The position numbers and the translations under genes were made by a program. DNA of 64,000 nt. Source: Streptomyces sp. NBC_00344 (GTDB taxonomy: Bacteria > Actinomycetota > Actinomycetes > Streptomycetales > Streptomycetaceae). Below, one piece after another: positions 31,894 through 40,595 of this stretch; within the stretch, counting starts at the first letter, position 1; each line of letters begins with the position of its first letter. Location: NCBI RefSeq assembly GCF_036088315.1, contig NZ_CP107996.1, forward strand, positions 1,240,001-1,304,000, written 5' to 3'. A model generated the notes under the pieces. The model was not told the DNA's origin, ran no database searches, and saw nothing but the letters and a program-made list of their open reading frames with translations.

Positions 31894-32891
31894 GCCATGA
31901 CCCCCGGGACGGAGTCGGTCGGGACACCGAGTTTCCCGAGGACCGTCCGCCGCGCATACGCCGGCGACAGCCCCCGGCCACCACCCGCCGGAGCGGCCAA
32001 CGGCTCGACCAGCGTGTCCGGGTCGGTCTCGAAGAAGAAGACCAGCGACAGCAGTTCCTCATCCGGAGCCACCGGGCTGGGCGCCAGCACACGGTGCTTC
32101 AGCGCCCGCCAGCGCCCGTCGGTCCACAACTCCATCAAGTCACCGAGATTGACGATGAGCGAGTCCGGGCTGTACGGCGGGGAGAACCAGTCGTCCTCCT
32201 CGTTCCACACCTGCAGCCCACCCACACCCTGCTGGCGGCTCAGCAACGTGACGGTACCCAAGTCGGTATGTGGCCCGTTGCGGAACTGACCGCGGGCGAC
32301 GTCTCCGATGCTCGAATACGACGGGTACCAACTGGCGTTCTGCGTCCACGTCGCCATCTGCGCCCGCGAGGTGAAGAAGTCCTCCGGCAGCCCCAGCGTG
32401 ACGGCAAGCACCTCGTTGACCGCCTGTACCACCCGCAACATATGCGTCGTGTACGCATCCTCGGCTGCCCGCAGCTCCGGCAGCTCGACCGGCCAGCGGT
32501 TGGCCGGATAGTTGAACCGGTCCCGCTGTTCGTCGCCGGTACGGTGACCGGGCCCCACGTAGAACGACTCGTGAAGATCCGGCGCGCCAGGGGCCTCCCC
32601 GTGCTCGCTCACCGGCACCCCGACCCCACCGGGGGGATGCATCTCGAGCCACCCGCTGTCGTACGCGGCCTCGATGGCGTACTGAGCCTTGACCTCCTTC
32701 GGCAGGGCGAAGAAGCGCTTGGCAGCGGCCCGGAAGTCATCGATCACGGTGTGTGGCACCCCGTGCCCGGACACCAGGAACATACCGGTGCTGCGCAGCG
32801 CGGCGTCCAGCTCCGCGGCGATCGGGGCGCGATCGGCGTCGGATGCCCTGCGCCATGCCTCGAGGTCGACTTCGGGAATTTTACCTGGCAC
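31890..32891 (-). CDS. Isopenicillin-N-synthase-like non-heme iron oxygenase
   Basis: 333 residues with the N-terminal DIOX_N region (FLVSGHGVPHTVIDDF) and the 2OG-Fe(II) core: iron HxD in NGPHTDLGTVTLL (about 218) and distal histidine in RALKHRVLAP (about 275). The usual RxS motif binding 2-oxoglutarate reads LLS in DEELLSLVFFFE, a substitution I believe occurs in some actinobacterial relatives. It may hydroxylate, desaturate or cyclise the product of the neighbouring aminotransferase. The GTG at 32891 has GAGAGG; it starts 12 bp after the aminotransferase stop. Confidence 0.8.
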   Translation of the reverse strand: MPGKIPEVDLEAWRRASDADRAPIAAELDAALRSTGMFLVSGHGVPHTVIDDFRAAAKRFFALPKEVKAQYAIEAAYDSGWLEMHPPGGVGVPVSEHGEAPGAPDLHESFYVGPGHRTGDEQRDRFNYPANRWPVELPELRAAEDAYTTHMLRVVQAVNEVLAVTLGLPEDFFTSRAQMATWTQNASWYPSYSSIGDVARGQFRNGPHTDLGTVTLLSRQQGVGGLQVWNEEDDWFSPPYSPDSLIVNLGDLMELWTDGRWRALKHRVLAPSPVAPDEELLSLVFFFETDPDTLVEPLAAPAGGGRGLSPAYARRTVLGKLGVPTDSVPGVMA

Positions 32892-32903
32892 AGCCGTGAC
32901 CTC

Positions 32904-34163
32904 TCACTTGCTCCGCGCGAGCACAGGGCCCACGCATGTACGGATGATGTTGAGACCTTCGTCCAGGTCGTCGTCGGTGATGGTCAGTGGGGGCAGCAGC
33001 TTCACCACGTCCGAGGCCGCACCGGACGTCTCCATGAGCAGGCCGTTCTCGAACGCTGCGGCGCACACCGCGCGGGCCGCGCCGGGCGTGGCGAACCGCA
33101 GCCCGGCCGCGAACCCCCGGCCCCGGACCTCCAGGTCCGCCTCGGGGTTCTCGACGGCAATCGCGCCCAGAGCCGCCGCGATCCGCTCCCCTCGCGCGCG
33201 GGTGGACTTCTCCAGCGCCCCGTCACTCCAGTAGGAGCGCAGGGCCTGCGTTCCCGTCACGAAAGACGCGTTGACACCGCGGAACGTCCCGCTGTGATCG
33301 CCCGGTTTCCAGACGTCCAGTTCCGGCCGGATGAGAGTGAGAGCCAGAGGAAGGCCGAACCCTCCGATGGACTTGGACAGACACACCATGTCGGGAGTGA
33401 TCCCGGCGTCCTCGAAGCTGAAGAACGATCCTGTGCGGCCGCAGCCCATCTGGACGTCGTCCACGATGAGCAACACCTCGTGCCGTTTGCACACGCCGGC
33501 GAGGTCGCGCAGCCATTCCGCGTCGGCGGCCCTCAGCCCCCCCTCCCCCTGAACGGTCTCCACGATGACCGCAGCGGGCAGGTCCAGCCCGCTGCCCCCG
33601 TCCGACAAAAGCCGGTCAAGATGGCGCGGGCCGTTTTCCCCGAGGCCCGGGTAGCCGTCGTAGGGCATCGCGGTCGTCAAGGTCAGAGCCACGCCGGCGG
33701 CCGCACGCTTCGCCGCGCTGCCGCTGACCGCGAGGGCCCCCAACGTCATCCCGTGGAAGGAGTTGGTGAAACTCACCACCGACTGCCGTCCGGTGACCCG
33801 CCGGGCGAGCTTGAGAGCCGCCTCCACCGCGTTCGCACCGCCAGGGCCGGGGAACACCACCTTGTACTCCAGCCCTCGCGGCGTCAGAACCAGGTCCTGG
33901 AAGGCGTCGAGGAAGTCCCGCCTCGCCACGGTGAACATGTCCAGCGCGTGCGAGACCCCGTCCCGGGCGATGTAGTCCATCAGAGACTGCTTCAGGAAGG
34001 CGTTGTTGTGACCGTAGTTGAGCGCACCCGCACCGGCGAAGAAATCCAGATAGGGCCGCCCGTCCTCGGAGAACAGCCGACTGCCTTCCGCCCGGTCGAA
34101 CACCACCGGCCACATCCGGCTGTAACTGCGGACCTCGGACTCAAGATCGGCGAAGACAGTCAT
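32904..34163 (-). CDS. Class III PLP aminotransferase, diaminobutyrate--2-oxoglutarate type (EctB-like)
   Basis: 419 residues, about the length of EctB. The PLP lysine is in CLSKSIGGFGLPLALTLI (about 265), the PLP-ring aspartate in LIVDDVQMGCGRTG (about 235), and the N-terminal DFFAGAGALNYGHNN matches EctB. Predicted to aminate aspartate-semialdehyde to 2,4-diaminobutyrate, but no ectA or ectC is nearby, so this is not an ectoine operon. The ATG overlaps the stop of the methyltransferase gene (ATGA). Diaminobutyrate, or a related omega-amino acid, may be linked to the deazapurine. Confidence 0.85.
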   Translation of the reverse strand: MTVFADLESEVRSYSRMWPVVFDRAEGSRLFSEDGRPYLDFFAGAGALNYGHNNAFLKQSLMDYIARDGVSHALDMFTVARRDFLDAFQDLVLTPRGLEYKVVFPGPGGANAVEAALKLARRVTGRQSVVSFTNSFHGMTLGALAVSGSAAKRAAAGVALTLTTAMPYDGYPGLGENGPRHLDRLLSDGGSGLDLPAAVIVETVQGEGGLRAADAEWLRDLAGVCKRHEVLLIVDDVQMGCGRTGSFFSFEDAGITPDMVCLSKSIGGFGLPLALTLIRPELDVWKPGDHSGTFRGVNASFVTGTQALRSYWSDGALEKSTRARGERIAAALGAIAVENPEADLEVRGRGFAAGLRFATPGAARAVCAAAFENGLLMETSGAASDVVKLLPPLTITDDDLDEGLNIIRTCVGPVLARSK

Positions 34164-34915
34164 ACCGCCCTCCGTGCCTGGACCACGAACCAGTGCCGGT
34201 CGAGCCGGACACCACCATCGCTGCCGGCCGATGCCACATAGCGCTCGAACGGAACCCGGTCCGCCGCCGATTCGTAGTCCTCGAAAATCGGCACCTGGCG
34301 CAGGAACCTGTCGAGCTCGACCGGCGAGTGGTAGAACTCCTCGGTCCGGAAGGTCTTCTCCAGCACCACCGTGAAACCGGCCCCGGTGAGCTCCTCCACC
34401 ACCTCATCCATCACCGGCCTGCCGTCCCAGCGACCGTAGAGCTGGCCGCGGCCGAAGGACTCCTTCAGCTCGCGGGCGTCCGTCTCGCCGATGCCCATGT
34501 AGATCAGATGACCGCCGGGCTTGAGCACCCTGCGGAACTCGCCCGGGAACAACGGCCCACGCCGGGAGGTGAGCACGTCGGCCTCCCCGTCAGGAAGGCC
34601 GGTACGGGAAGCGTCACGCCGCTCGAACCTGGCGTTGCCCAGCCCCACTTCCGCGCGCTTCCGCTCCGCGGACTCCAGCATCGAGGCCGACATGTCGATG
34701 CCGAGCACACTGCCGAACGCCGGGGCGATCCTCAGCAGGCTGCGCCCATCGGCGCAGCCGACATCGACCAGACGGCCATCCGGACCGCCAAGGCCCCTCG
34801 CCAGCTCGTCGAACGCTGCCTCCGGATCACCGTCCGGAAAGACGTCAGTACGCAGACCCCCGCTGGTGTATTCGCCGAACTCGTCGGCGACCCGCGAGTA
34901 GAAATCCGGGTTCAT
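34160..34915 (-). CDS. Class I SAM-dependent methyltransferase
   Basis: 251 residues with motif I LVDVGCADGRSLLRIAP (about 51-67), an acidic motif II in VLGIDMSASM, and motif post-I FRRVLKPGGHLIYMG (about 128). The target atom cannot be deduced. The ATG at 34915 with GAGGTAG at 8-bp spacing is preferred to the GTG two codons earlier. It is the first gene of the operon running through the aminotransferase, oxygenase and preQ0 genes, so it probably tailors the same molecule. Confidence 0.85.
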   Translation of the reverse strand: MNPDFYSRVADEFGEYTSGGLRTDVFPDGDPEAAFDELARGLGGPDGRLVDVGCADGRSLLRIAPAFGSVLGIDMSASMLESAERKRAEVGLGNARFERRDASRTGLPDGEADVLTSRRGPLFPGEFRRVLKPGGHLIYMGIGETDARELKESFGRGQLYGRWDGRPVMDEVVEELTGAGFTVVLEKTFRTEEFYHSPVELDRFLRQVPIFEDYESAADRVPFERYVASAGSDGGVRLDRHWFVVQARRAV

Positions 34916-35793
34916 CGTCACCTACCTCGGTTCAATCGATCCGGCAGAACCATTGCGCGGAATTCGTTCGGCATGTGGGTCGTATTGCGTCCGACTGCCG
35001 TCGGAAGGAACAGCGTTGAAGCATCAACAGCCAGGCGCTGTGATGGCGCTTCAGTAATCTCAGGCGCAGCTCGTGGTATTCGCGGGCGGCACCCGGGCCC
35101 ACGTGGACGGCCGGCTCCTCCAGGAACAGCACCCGGGCGTCCTCGATCAGGCCCCGTGCCAGGTGCGGTCACCGCTTGATGCCGCGCGCATACGTCTCGC
35201 CCCTCGCGTCCGCCTCCGCCTCCGCCTCCGAGGCCGAGGCCGAATCGGTCCAGCACGTGCCCGGTGCGCGGCTGCAATACCCTTCGGGGGACCTTTTGCA
35301 CGGCACCCCGGAACTCGTGGTTCTCGCGCTTCCTCTTCCGGGGGAACTCCCCGACGAGGTCTGACACTGCTGTCGCGGGGAGACCCGTGCTGTGCTGCGG
35401 TTCGGGTCGCGGGGCGCCTGACAGGACGGGCATCACCGCGTCCCGGGTCACTGCTGCCATTGGACTACTCCTTGAGGGCCGTCCCCTGGAGGGGCGCCGA
35501 GGTCGGCAGGACCCAATCTCCGGTGTCGCCCTATCGGCCCGGCATCCTGGAACATCCACGGCGGACAGGACCGGGATAAGACGGTGATAGCGACGGCATG
35601 CGGCCGCGATGGGCACCTGGCCAACGCTGGTTCCAGCAACGCCGCACGGATCACGAAGCGGGTTGCGAGACGAATGGCCCATCGAAGGAGAGCAGAGATG
35701 AACGTCAAGAAGTTGCCGGCCGCCATGACATCTGCCGACGGACCGACCACCGACAACACGCCCTGGACGTGACCGGCCGACCGCCGGATGGGG
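34916..35793 (-). other. 878-bp gene-poor stretch between the methyltransferase and SARP genes
   Basis: Contains the ABC-ATPase relic listed separately, a GGCGGA-type microsatellite at about 35208-35240, and the promoter of the methyltransferase operon next to 34916. From about 35340 to 35793 I see no convincing gene. Confidence 0.5.
35000..35330 (-). pseudogene. Broken ABC-transporter ATPase fragment
   Basis: On the minus strand a translated stretch reads HVLDRFGLG, then in another frame ETYARGIKR, an in-frame TGA (35171-35169), and HLARGLIEDARVLFLEEP-AVHVGPGAAREYHEL. This matches the ABC signature (YSRGMKQR), Walker B (LFLDEP) and D-loop (GLDP) of ABC-2-type exporters. The Walker A half is missing, there is a frameshift at the microsatellite, and a stop replaces the signature glutamine. 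It is a dead gene, possibly the remains of a former exporter of the cluster. Confidence 0.7.
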
Positions 35794-38709
35794 TCAGCTG
35801 ACCGGCGTCACGGGCCTGGCCAGGAGAGCAACGATGTCGGCCCGTACGGCAGCGGCCCCAGTGTGATCCAGGATCCGCTCCCGGATCCCGGCCGATTGCG
35901 AGTAGTACGCGACGGCCTGTTCCACGCGACACAGATCGACGTTGACGCGGCCGAGGTCGTGCAGCACATACCCTTCCCCGACCACATCGCCGCTCGCCCT
36001 GACCATGGCGAGAACTTCCAGCAGGGTCCGTTCCGCCGCCTCGTACTGCTGCTGGTACGTCAGCATCTGGCCCAACCGCCGCAGCACGAGGGCTTGACCC
36101 CGGTCGAAGCCGGTCGACCGGCAGATGCCGAGGGCCTCGTCGAGACAGGAACGGGTTCGCGTGAAGTCCGCACGCCGCATCGTGATGTGCGCCATCTCGC
36201 CGAGCACGTACGCGCGACCGATGACGTCCTCCGCCTGCACGAAGTGGCGCTCGGCCCTCTCGTAAAGGGCCAGTGCCCGGTCGTCGTCACCGTGGTGCCG
36301 CTCGATGCGCGCCAGGTCACGCAGGCAGAGCGCCTGCCCGCCTTCCTCACCCATCCGCTCGAACATCACCAGCGCGGCGCTGAGGTAAGGGCCTGCTGCC
36401 TCATGCTCGCTCCGATGCAGGTGCAGGGTCCCCAAGGAGCCGAGAACCGCCGCCTGGCCCCGTTGGTTGCCGGCCTCCTGTACCGCAGTCAGCGCTGTCC
36501 GGTGTGTGCGCTCCCAGAGGTCGGGATAGCCACGGGCCTCGAACAGCGTTACCAGAGTGGTGGCCAACTCCCAGCACAACTCGTCGAGCCCGAACCGGGC
36601 CGCCAGCTCCACCGCGCTCACAAGGTTGGTCTGCTCGCTCTCCAGCCACCCGAGCGGGTCGCGTAGGCACGGCCGGACGAGGTCCTCCGGCGGATGCCAC
36701 CGTTCGGCCCGGCCGGACACGAGCGTGTACGTACCGCCGTAGATCTCCTTGTGCGCCCGCTCAGCGAGCGCCAGCCAGCCACCGACCATACGCCGCACCG
36801 CACCGAGACGTTCTGCCTCGGGAATCTCCGCGGCCATCCGTTCGTACGTGAACGTCCGCACGATCGGCGACAGTCCGTACCGGATCTCCCCGCACTGGTC
36901 CATGGCCGTGATGTCGAGCAGCCGCATGTCGATGAGCGGTTCCAGGAGGTCACTGGGGCGCAGCGTGCGGTCGTCGACGAGGGCGGCACCCAGCCAGCTC
37001 GGAATCACCGTTCCTTCGGCCAGGCTGAGCAGACACAACAGGCGGCGGTCGGCTGCCGCCAGGCCGTCGTAACTGAGCGAAAGACTGGCCCGGATCGACA
37101 GCTCGCCGTGTGCCAGCTCGTCCAGCCTGCGGTGCTCGTTCTCAAGCCGCTTCCACAGGGAGGCCAGTGACCAGTGCGGGCGCGCGGCCAGACGTGCGCC
37201 GATGATACGCAGCGCGAGCGGCAGCCCGCCCACCAGGCGTATGAGGACCCGCGCTGCATCCGCCTCACCCTGGACCCGGCGCTCCCCGATGATCCGTCCG
37301 AGCAGCCGGAGGGCCTGCTCCGGGCTCAGCGGCTCCAGGTCGAACCGGCGTGTACCCGGCAACGCCGTGAGCAGGCTGCGGCTGGTGACCAGCACGCCGC
37401 TGCTGCCGGTTCCGGGCAGCAGCGGCATCACCTGCGACTCGCTCACCGCGTCGTCAAGCAACACCAGGATCCGGCGGTCGGCCAGCAGACTGCGGTACAT
37501 CTCCGCGCACTCGTCGAGCGAATCGGGGATGGCCTCGCCGGGTACGCCCAGTGCTCGGAGGAATCGCTCCAACGCCTGAGCGGGGTCCAACGGTTGACCG
37601 CCCAGCCCTCGGAGGTCGCAGTAGAGCTGTCCGTCCGGGAAGTACTCGGTTGCCAGTCGGTGGGCCACGTGCGTGGCCAGCGTGCTCTTGCCGACGCCGG
37701 GCCCGCCGAGCACCAGGGCCACGCTCAGCGGCCGCTTTCCCTGGCCCTCGGTCACCGCGTCACAGATCGCTGAAACGATCGTGTCGTCGGCCACGAAATC
37801 GCCGATGTCGGCCCGCAGTTGCCGAGGGGCGACGACGGGGTCGGGATCGGCACCGGGCTCTTGCGGCGATGGAGAGACGTGCGGTGCCACGACGGCACGC
37901 GGTCCGGGTTGTTCGGCGACTGCCAGGCCGGGGTCGTCGGTCAGGATTGCTTGCGCCAGGTCCCGCAGTTCCCTGCCCGGGTCCAGGCCCAGTTCCTCGG
38001 TGAGTAACGCGCGGCCCTGGTGGTAGGTATCCAGTGCTTCCGCCTGCCGGCCCGAACGGTGCAACGCGACCATGAGGTGCCCCCGCAGCCGCTCACGCAG
38101 CGGATGGTCGGCGACAAGCTGCATCAGCTCGCAGACCAGGTGCTCGTGGCGGCCCAGCTCCAGCAACAGCCGCATGCTGGTCTCCACCGCTTCCAGGCGG
38201 CTCTCGTCCAACTGGGCTGCCGTACCGGCCAGGACTTCGCTGGGTACGCCGGTCAGGCACCGCCCCCGCCACAGGCCTATCGCCGAGCGAAGCGTTTCCA
38301 CCGCGGGCATCTTCAGACCATCACGGTCCAGAGCATGCGCCTCTGCCACCAGGCGGCGGAAGTTGCCGACGTCGGTCGCGTCCTCCGGCGCCCTCAGGAT
38401 GTACCCGCGGGCGCGGGTCTCGATGGTGGCATCGACTCCCCCGCCCGAAAGTGCCTTGCGGAGACGGGAGATGCAGATCTGCACTTGGGCACGTGCGGTT
38501 TTCGGCGGATGGTGAGCCCAGATGACATCGACCAGATGGGTCGTCTCCACCACCCGGTTCATTTGGAGCACCAGAGCCCCGAGAACGATCTCTTGACGCC
38601 CCGGTGCCACGGTTACGGCCCCCAGCTCGCCGCTCACCTCAAGCGGCCCGAGCACCCGGAAAGGAGCTGCCGCGACGCCGCTGCCGTCGCAACCTGACAA
38701 GTCTGCCAT
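35794..38709 (-). CDS. SARP/AfsR-type transcriptional activator (971 aa)
   Basis: The probable pathway-specific activator. Residues 16-110 are an OmpR-like winged helix (FRVLGPLEVSG, RAQVQICISRLRKAL), 115-260 the bacterial transcriptional activation domain, about 330-620 an NB-ARC ATPase (Walker A GGPGVGKST about 335, Walker B RILVLLDDA), and 680-950 TPR-like repeats. This is the AfsR layout. SARP proteins bind heptamer direct repeats spaced by 11 bp; such repeats occur at 18815 and 23970. The ATG at 38709 has a weak ribosome-binding site. Confidence 0.9.
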   Translation of the reverse strand: MADLSGCDGSGVAAAPFRVLGPLEVSGELGAVTVAPGRQEIVLGALVLQMNRVVETTHLVDVIWAHHPPKTARAQVQICISRLRKALSGGGVDATIETRARGYILRAPEDATDVGNFRRLVAEAHALDRDGLKMPAVETLRSAIGLWRGRCLTGVPSEVLAGTAAQLDESRLEAVETSMRLLLELGRHEHLVCELMQLVADHPLRERLRGHLMVALHRSGRQAEALDTYHQGRALLTEELGLDPGRELRDLAQAILTDDPGLAVAEQPGPRAVVAPHVSPSPQEPGADPDPVVAPRQLRADIGDFVADDTIVSAICDAVTEGQGKRPLSVALVLGGPGVGKSTLATHVAHRLATEYFPDGQLYCDLRGLGGQPLDPAQALERFLRALGVPGEAIPDSLDECAEMYRSLLADRRILVLLDDAVSESQVMPLLPGTGSSGVLVTSRSLLTALPGTRRFDLEPLSPEQALRLLGRIIGERRVQGEADAARVLIRLVGGLPLALRIIGARLAARPHWSLASLWKRLENEHRRLDELAHGELSIRASLSLSYDGLAAADRRLLCLLSLAEGTVIPSWLGAALVDDRTLRPSDLLEPLIDMRLLDITAMDQCGEIRYGLSPIVRTFTYERMAAEIPEAERLGAVRRMVGGWLALAERAHKEIYGGTYTLVSGRAERWHPPEDLVRPCLRDPLGWLESEQTNLVSAVELAARFGLDELCWELATTLVTLFEARGYPDLWERTHRTALTAVQEAGNQRGQAAVLGSLGTLHLHRSEHEAAGPYLSAALVMFERMGEEGGQALCLRDLARIERHHGDDDRALALYERAERHFVQAEDVIGRAYVLGEMAHITMRRADFTRTRSCLDEALGICRSTGFDRGQALVLRRLGQMLTYQQQYEAAERTLLEVLAMVRASGDVVGEGYVLHDLGRVNVDLCRVEQAVAYYSQSAGIRERILDHTGAAAVRADIVALLARPVTPVS

Positions 38710-39013
38710 GCATAACCTGCTTCTTGGTATCAGCCAGGCGATGTGGTCCGGCTACGAAGTGGGATGGAACTTATGCCGACCTGGTTGCTCAGCCGTGACC
38801 GTGGTCTGTACCACCAAGCACCTCCAAGAGCTCGGCATTCACCGACCCCGACCCGGTCAAGTCCATGAACCTGTGCGGTTGCACGGCGAGGTCGGTGTCC
38901 GGGTCAGCGAAGGGTCGACGGTGCTCCACAACCCGCAGCGCCCGAAGGTGATCGAGGAGACGTGCCGGTGGCACCCGGGCTTCTCGGCGCGACGACCGGA
39001 TCCGGGCGCCCGT
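38710..39013 (-). other. 304-bp spacer upstream of the SARP gene
   Basis: Includes the SARP promoter region and a minus-strand GTG ORF (38789-38974) of 61 codons reading VVEHRRPFADPDTDLAVQ and ending TDHGHG. It looks like a C-terminal fragment of a lost gene, but I cannot name the family. Confidence 0.35.
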
Positions 39014-39982
39014 TCACCGTGCTCTGGAAAAGTGGTGACGATACTGGCCCGGTGTGACGCCCAGGGTGCTTTTGAAGCGGCGGTGCAGGGTCTCGGCGAA
39101 ACCGAAGCCGCAGACTCGGGCTATCGCGTCGATCGTGGTGTCCGTCGTCTCCAGTAGAGCCCGGGCAGCCTCGACGCGGACGGTCTCCACGTAGGCGGCC
39201 GGGGTGATTCCGGTCTCGGTGCGGAACACCCGGGTGAAGTTGCGCTCGCTCATACCGGCCCGTTCGGCGAGCACCCGGACGGTCAGGTCGTCGGCGAGGT
39301 GGTCGGCGACCCATGCCTGAACGTCCCGCAGCGGCTTGCGCGTAGGCCGCTGCGCGGCGAGCTGGGTGCTGAACTGCGCTTGGCCGCCGGGGCGCTGGAC
39401 GAACATGACCAGCATCCGCGCGACCGCCCGGGAGATCTCGGGGCCGTGATCCTCCTCGACCATGGCAAGCGCCAGGTCCATCCCCGCCGTGATTCCGGCG
39501 GATGTCCACACCGCCCCGTCGTGTACGAAGATCTGGTCCGGGGTGACCGTGACGTCCGGGTGCTCGTGGGCCAGCCGCTCGCAGGCCGCCCAGTGCGTCA
39601 CCGCGCGCCGTCCGTCGAGCAGCCCGGCCCGCGCGAGCAGGAACGCGCCCGTACACACGGCGGCGACCCGCCGGGCCCGGCCGGCCGCCTCCCTGACCCA
39701 GCCGACAAGCTCTTCATCGTCCACCGCCTCGCGATCGCCCGGTCCACCGACGACCACCAGCGTGTCCAGCGGTCCCTCACACTGCTGGACGCCACTGCCG
39801 GCCACCACGTCGATTCCGTGACAGGCCCGCATCGCTCCGGCCCGGCCCCCGACGATCTCAAGGGCATAGCCCTCTCCCTCGGGCACCCACCGCTGCGTCT
39901 GCGCGAACACCTCATGCGGTCCCGCCAGGTCCAGCACCTGAAATCGTGGATAGACGAGGAAGACGACGCGCCGTTGAGTCAC
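39014..39982 (-). CDS. GlxA-family transcriptional regulator (DJ-1/PfpI plus AraC HTH)
   Basis: 322 residues. Residues 5-190 form a DJ-1/PfpI glutamine-amidotransferase-like domain with the cysteine elbow AAVCTGAFLLARAG (about 108). Residues 225-320 carry two AraC helix-turn-helix motifs (LAERAGMSERNFTRVF and IARVCGFGFAETLHRRF). Such regulators usually sense a small ligand. The GTG start at 39982 has no strong ribosome-binding site. It may belong to the island or the flank; no target gene is obvious since the divergent side has only debris. Confidence 0.85.
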   Translation of the reverse strand: MTQRRVVFLVYPRFQVLDLAGPHEVFAQTQRWVPEGEGYALEIVGGRAGAMRACHGIDVVAGSGVQQCEGPLDTLVVVGGPGDREAVDDEELVGWVREAAGRARRVAAVCTGAFLLARAGLLDGRRAVTHWAACERLAHEHPDVTVTPDQIFVHDGAVWTSAGITAGMDLALAMVEEDHGPEISRAVARMLVMFVQRPGGQAQFSTQLAAQRPTRKPLRDVQAWVADHLADDLTVRVLAERAGMSERNFTRVFRTETGITPAAYVETVRVEAARALLETTDTTIDAIARVCGFGFAETLHRRFKSTLGVTPGQYRHHFSRAR

Positions 39983-40595
39983 CTGTTCATCATGGCCGCA
40001 GGGTCTTCTGGCAGCAAGGACACAAACATGACGATCTCCGCCATCGGCTTGATGCCAGGTTCCGCTTTTCGGCCGGAACAGCTGCTGTCAGCGGGCAGGG
40101 TGCGGTACGTGGGGGCGGGCACCAGGTCGTCACGAGAACGGGCAGACGGTGGTCCACCGTCCGGCGTCGGCCAGGAAGGTGCCGAAAGGTACTGCACGTT
40201 GACCGGTGGCTACCGCGCCGTCACCCGGCTGACCCCGCTCCTCCACGCCGTCCCGCCGGTCCTGGCGCACGGGGTCGGCCCCGGCTCCGCCCGGACGTGA
40301 CGCGGGCCGATCGCGGCTGCGACCACGACACGTGCCGCCGCCTCGTCCGGGGTCTACGGCGTGAGGCAGCTGATCGCCCGCCGGGGCACCGGCCACGGCT
40401 CCGGCCTGGGGGGCCAACGCTGCTTCGTGGAGCGCACGTTCGCCCCTCTGACCGGCGATGAGCCTCAACAGGGTGGATTCCCCTGCTCCGTTCGTTCCCC
40501 TGACACGGGCCGGGGGCCGCTCAGGAGCTCGCGATGCACCCCGCGCAGCACCCGGCGGCCGTGCACGCCGCAACGACGGCCGACGCGTTGCAGCC
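39983..40595 (-). pseudogene. 613-bp stretch with a broken ABC-ATPase (about 40360-40573)
   Basis: On the minus strand, HGRRVLRGVHRELLSGPRP is followed, after a frameshift, by GTNGAGESTLLRLIAGQRG. This is an ABC Walker A region with the essential lysine changed to glutamate (GPNGAGKST is normal), and frames shift again downstream. It resembles ABC-F or importer ATPases. The remaining part (39983-40350) has only a weak plus-strand ORF from the ATG at 40028, with no family. It marks the right edge of the island. Confidence 0.6.

Noticed and set aside
32904..34163. Ectoine biosynthesis operon
   Set aside because: Only an EctB-like aminotransferase is present; EctA acetyltransferase and EctC ectoine synthase are absent.
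35794..38709. bldA (TTA codon) control of the regulators
   Set aside because: I looked for in-frame TTA codons where the letters occur in several island genes, and each one I checked was out of frame. I did not scan every gene exhaustively, so no claim is made.
40028..40300. Plus-strand 90-codon ORF divergent from the GlxA-type regulator
   Set aside because: No family resemblance, erratic codon use and no ribosome-binding site; it lies in debris containing an ABC relic.
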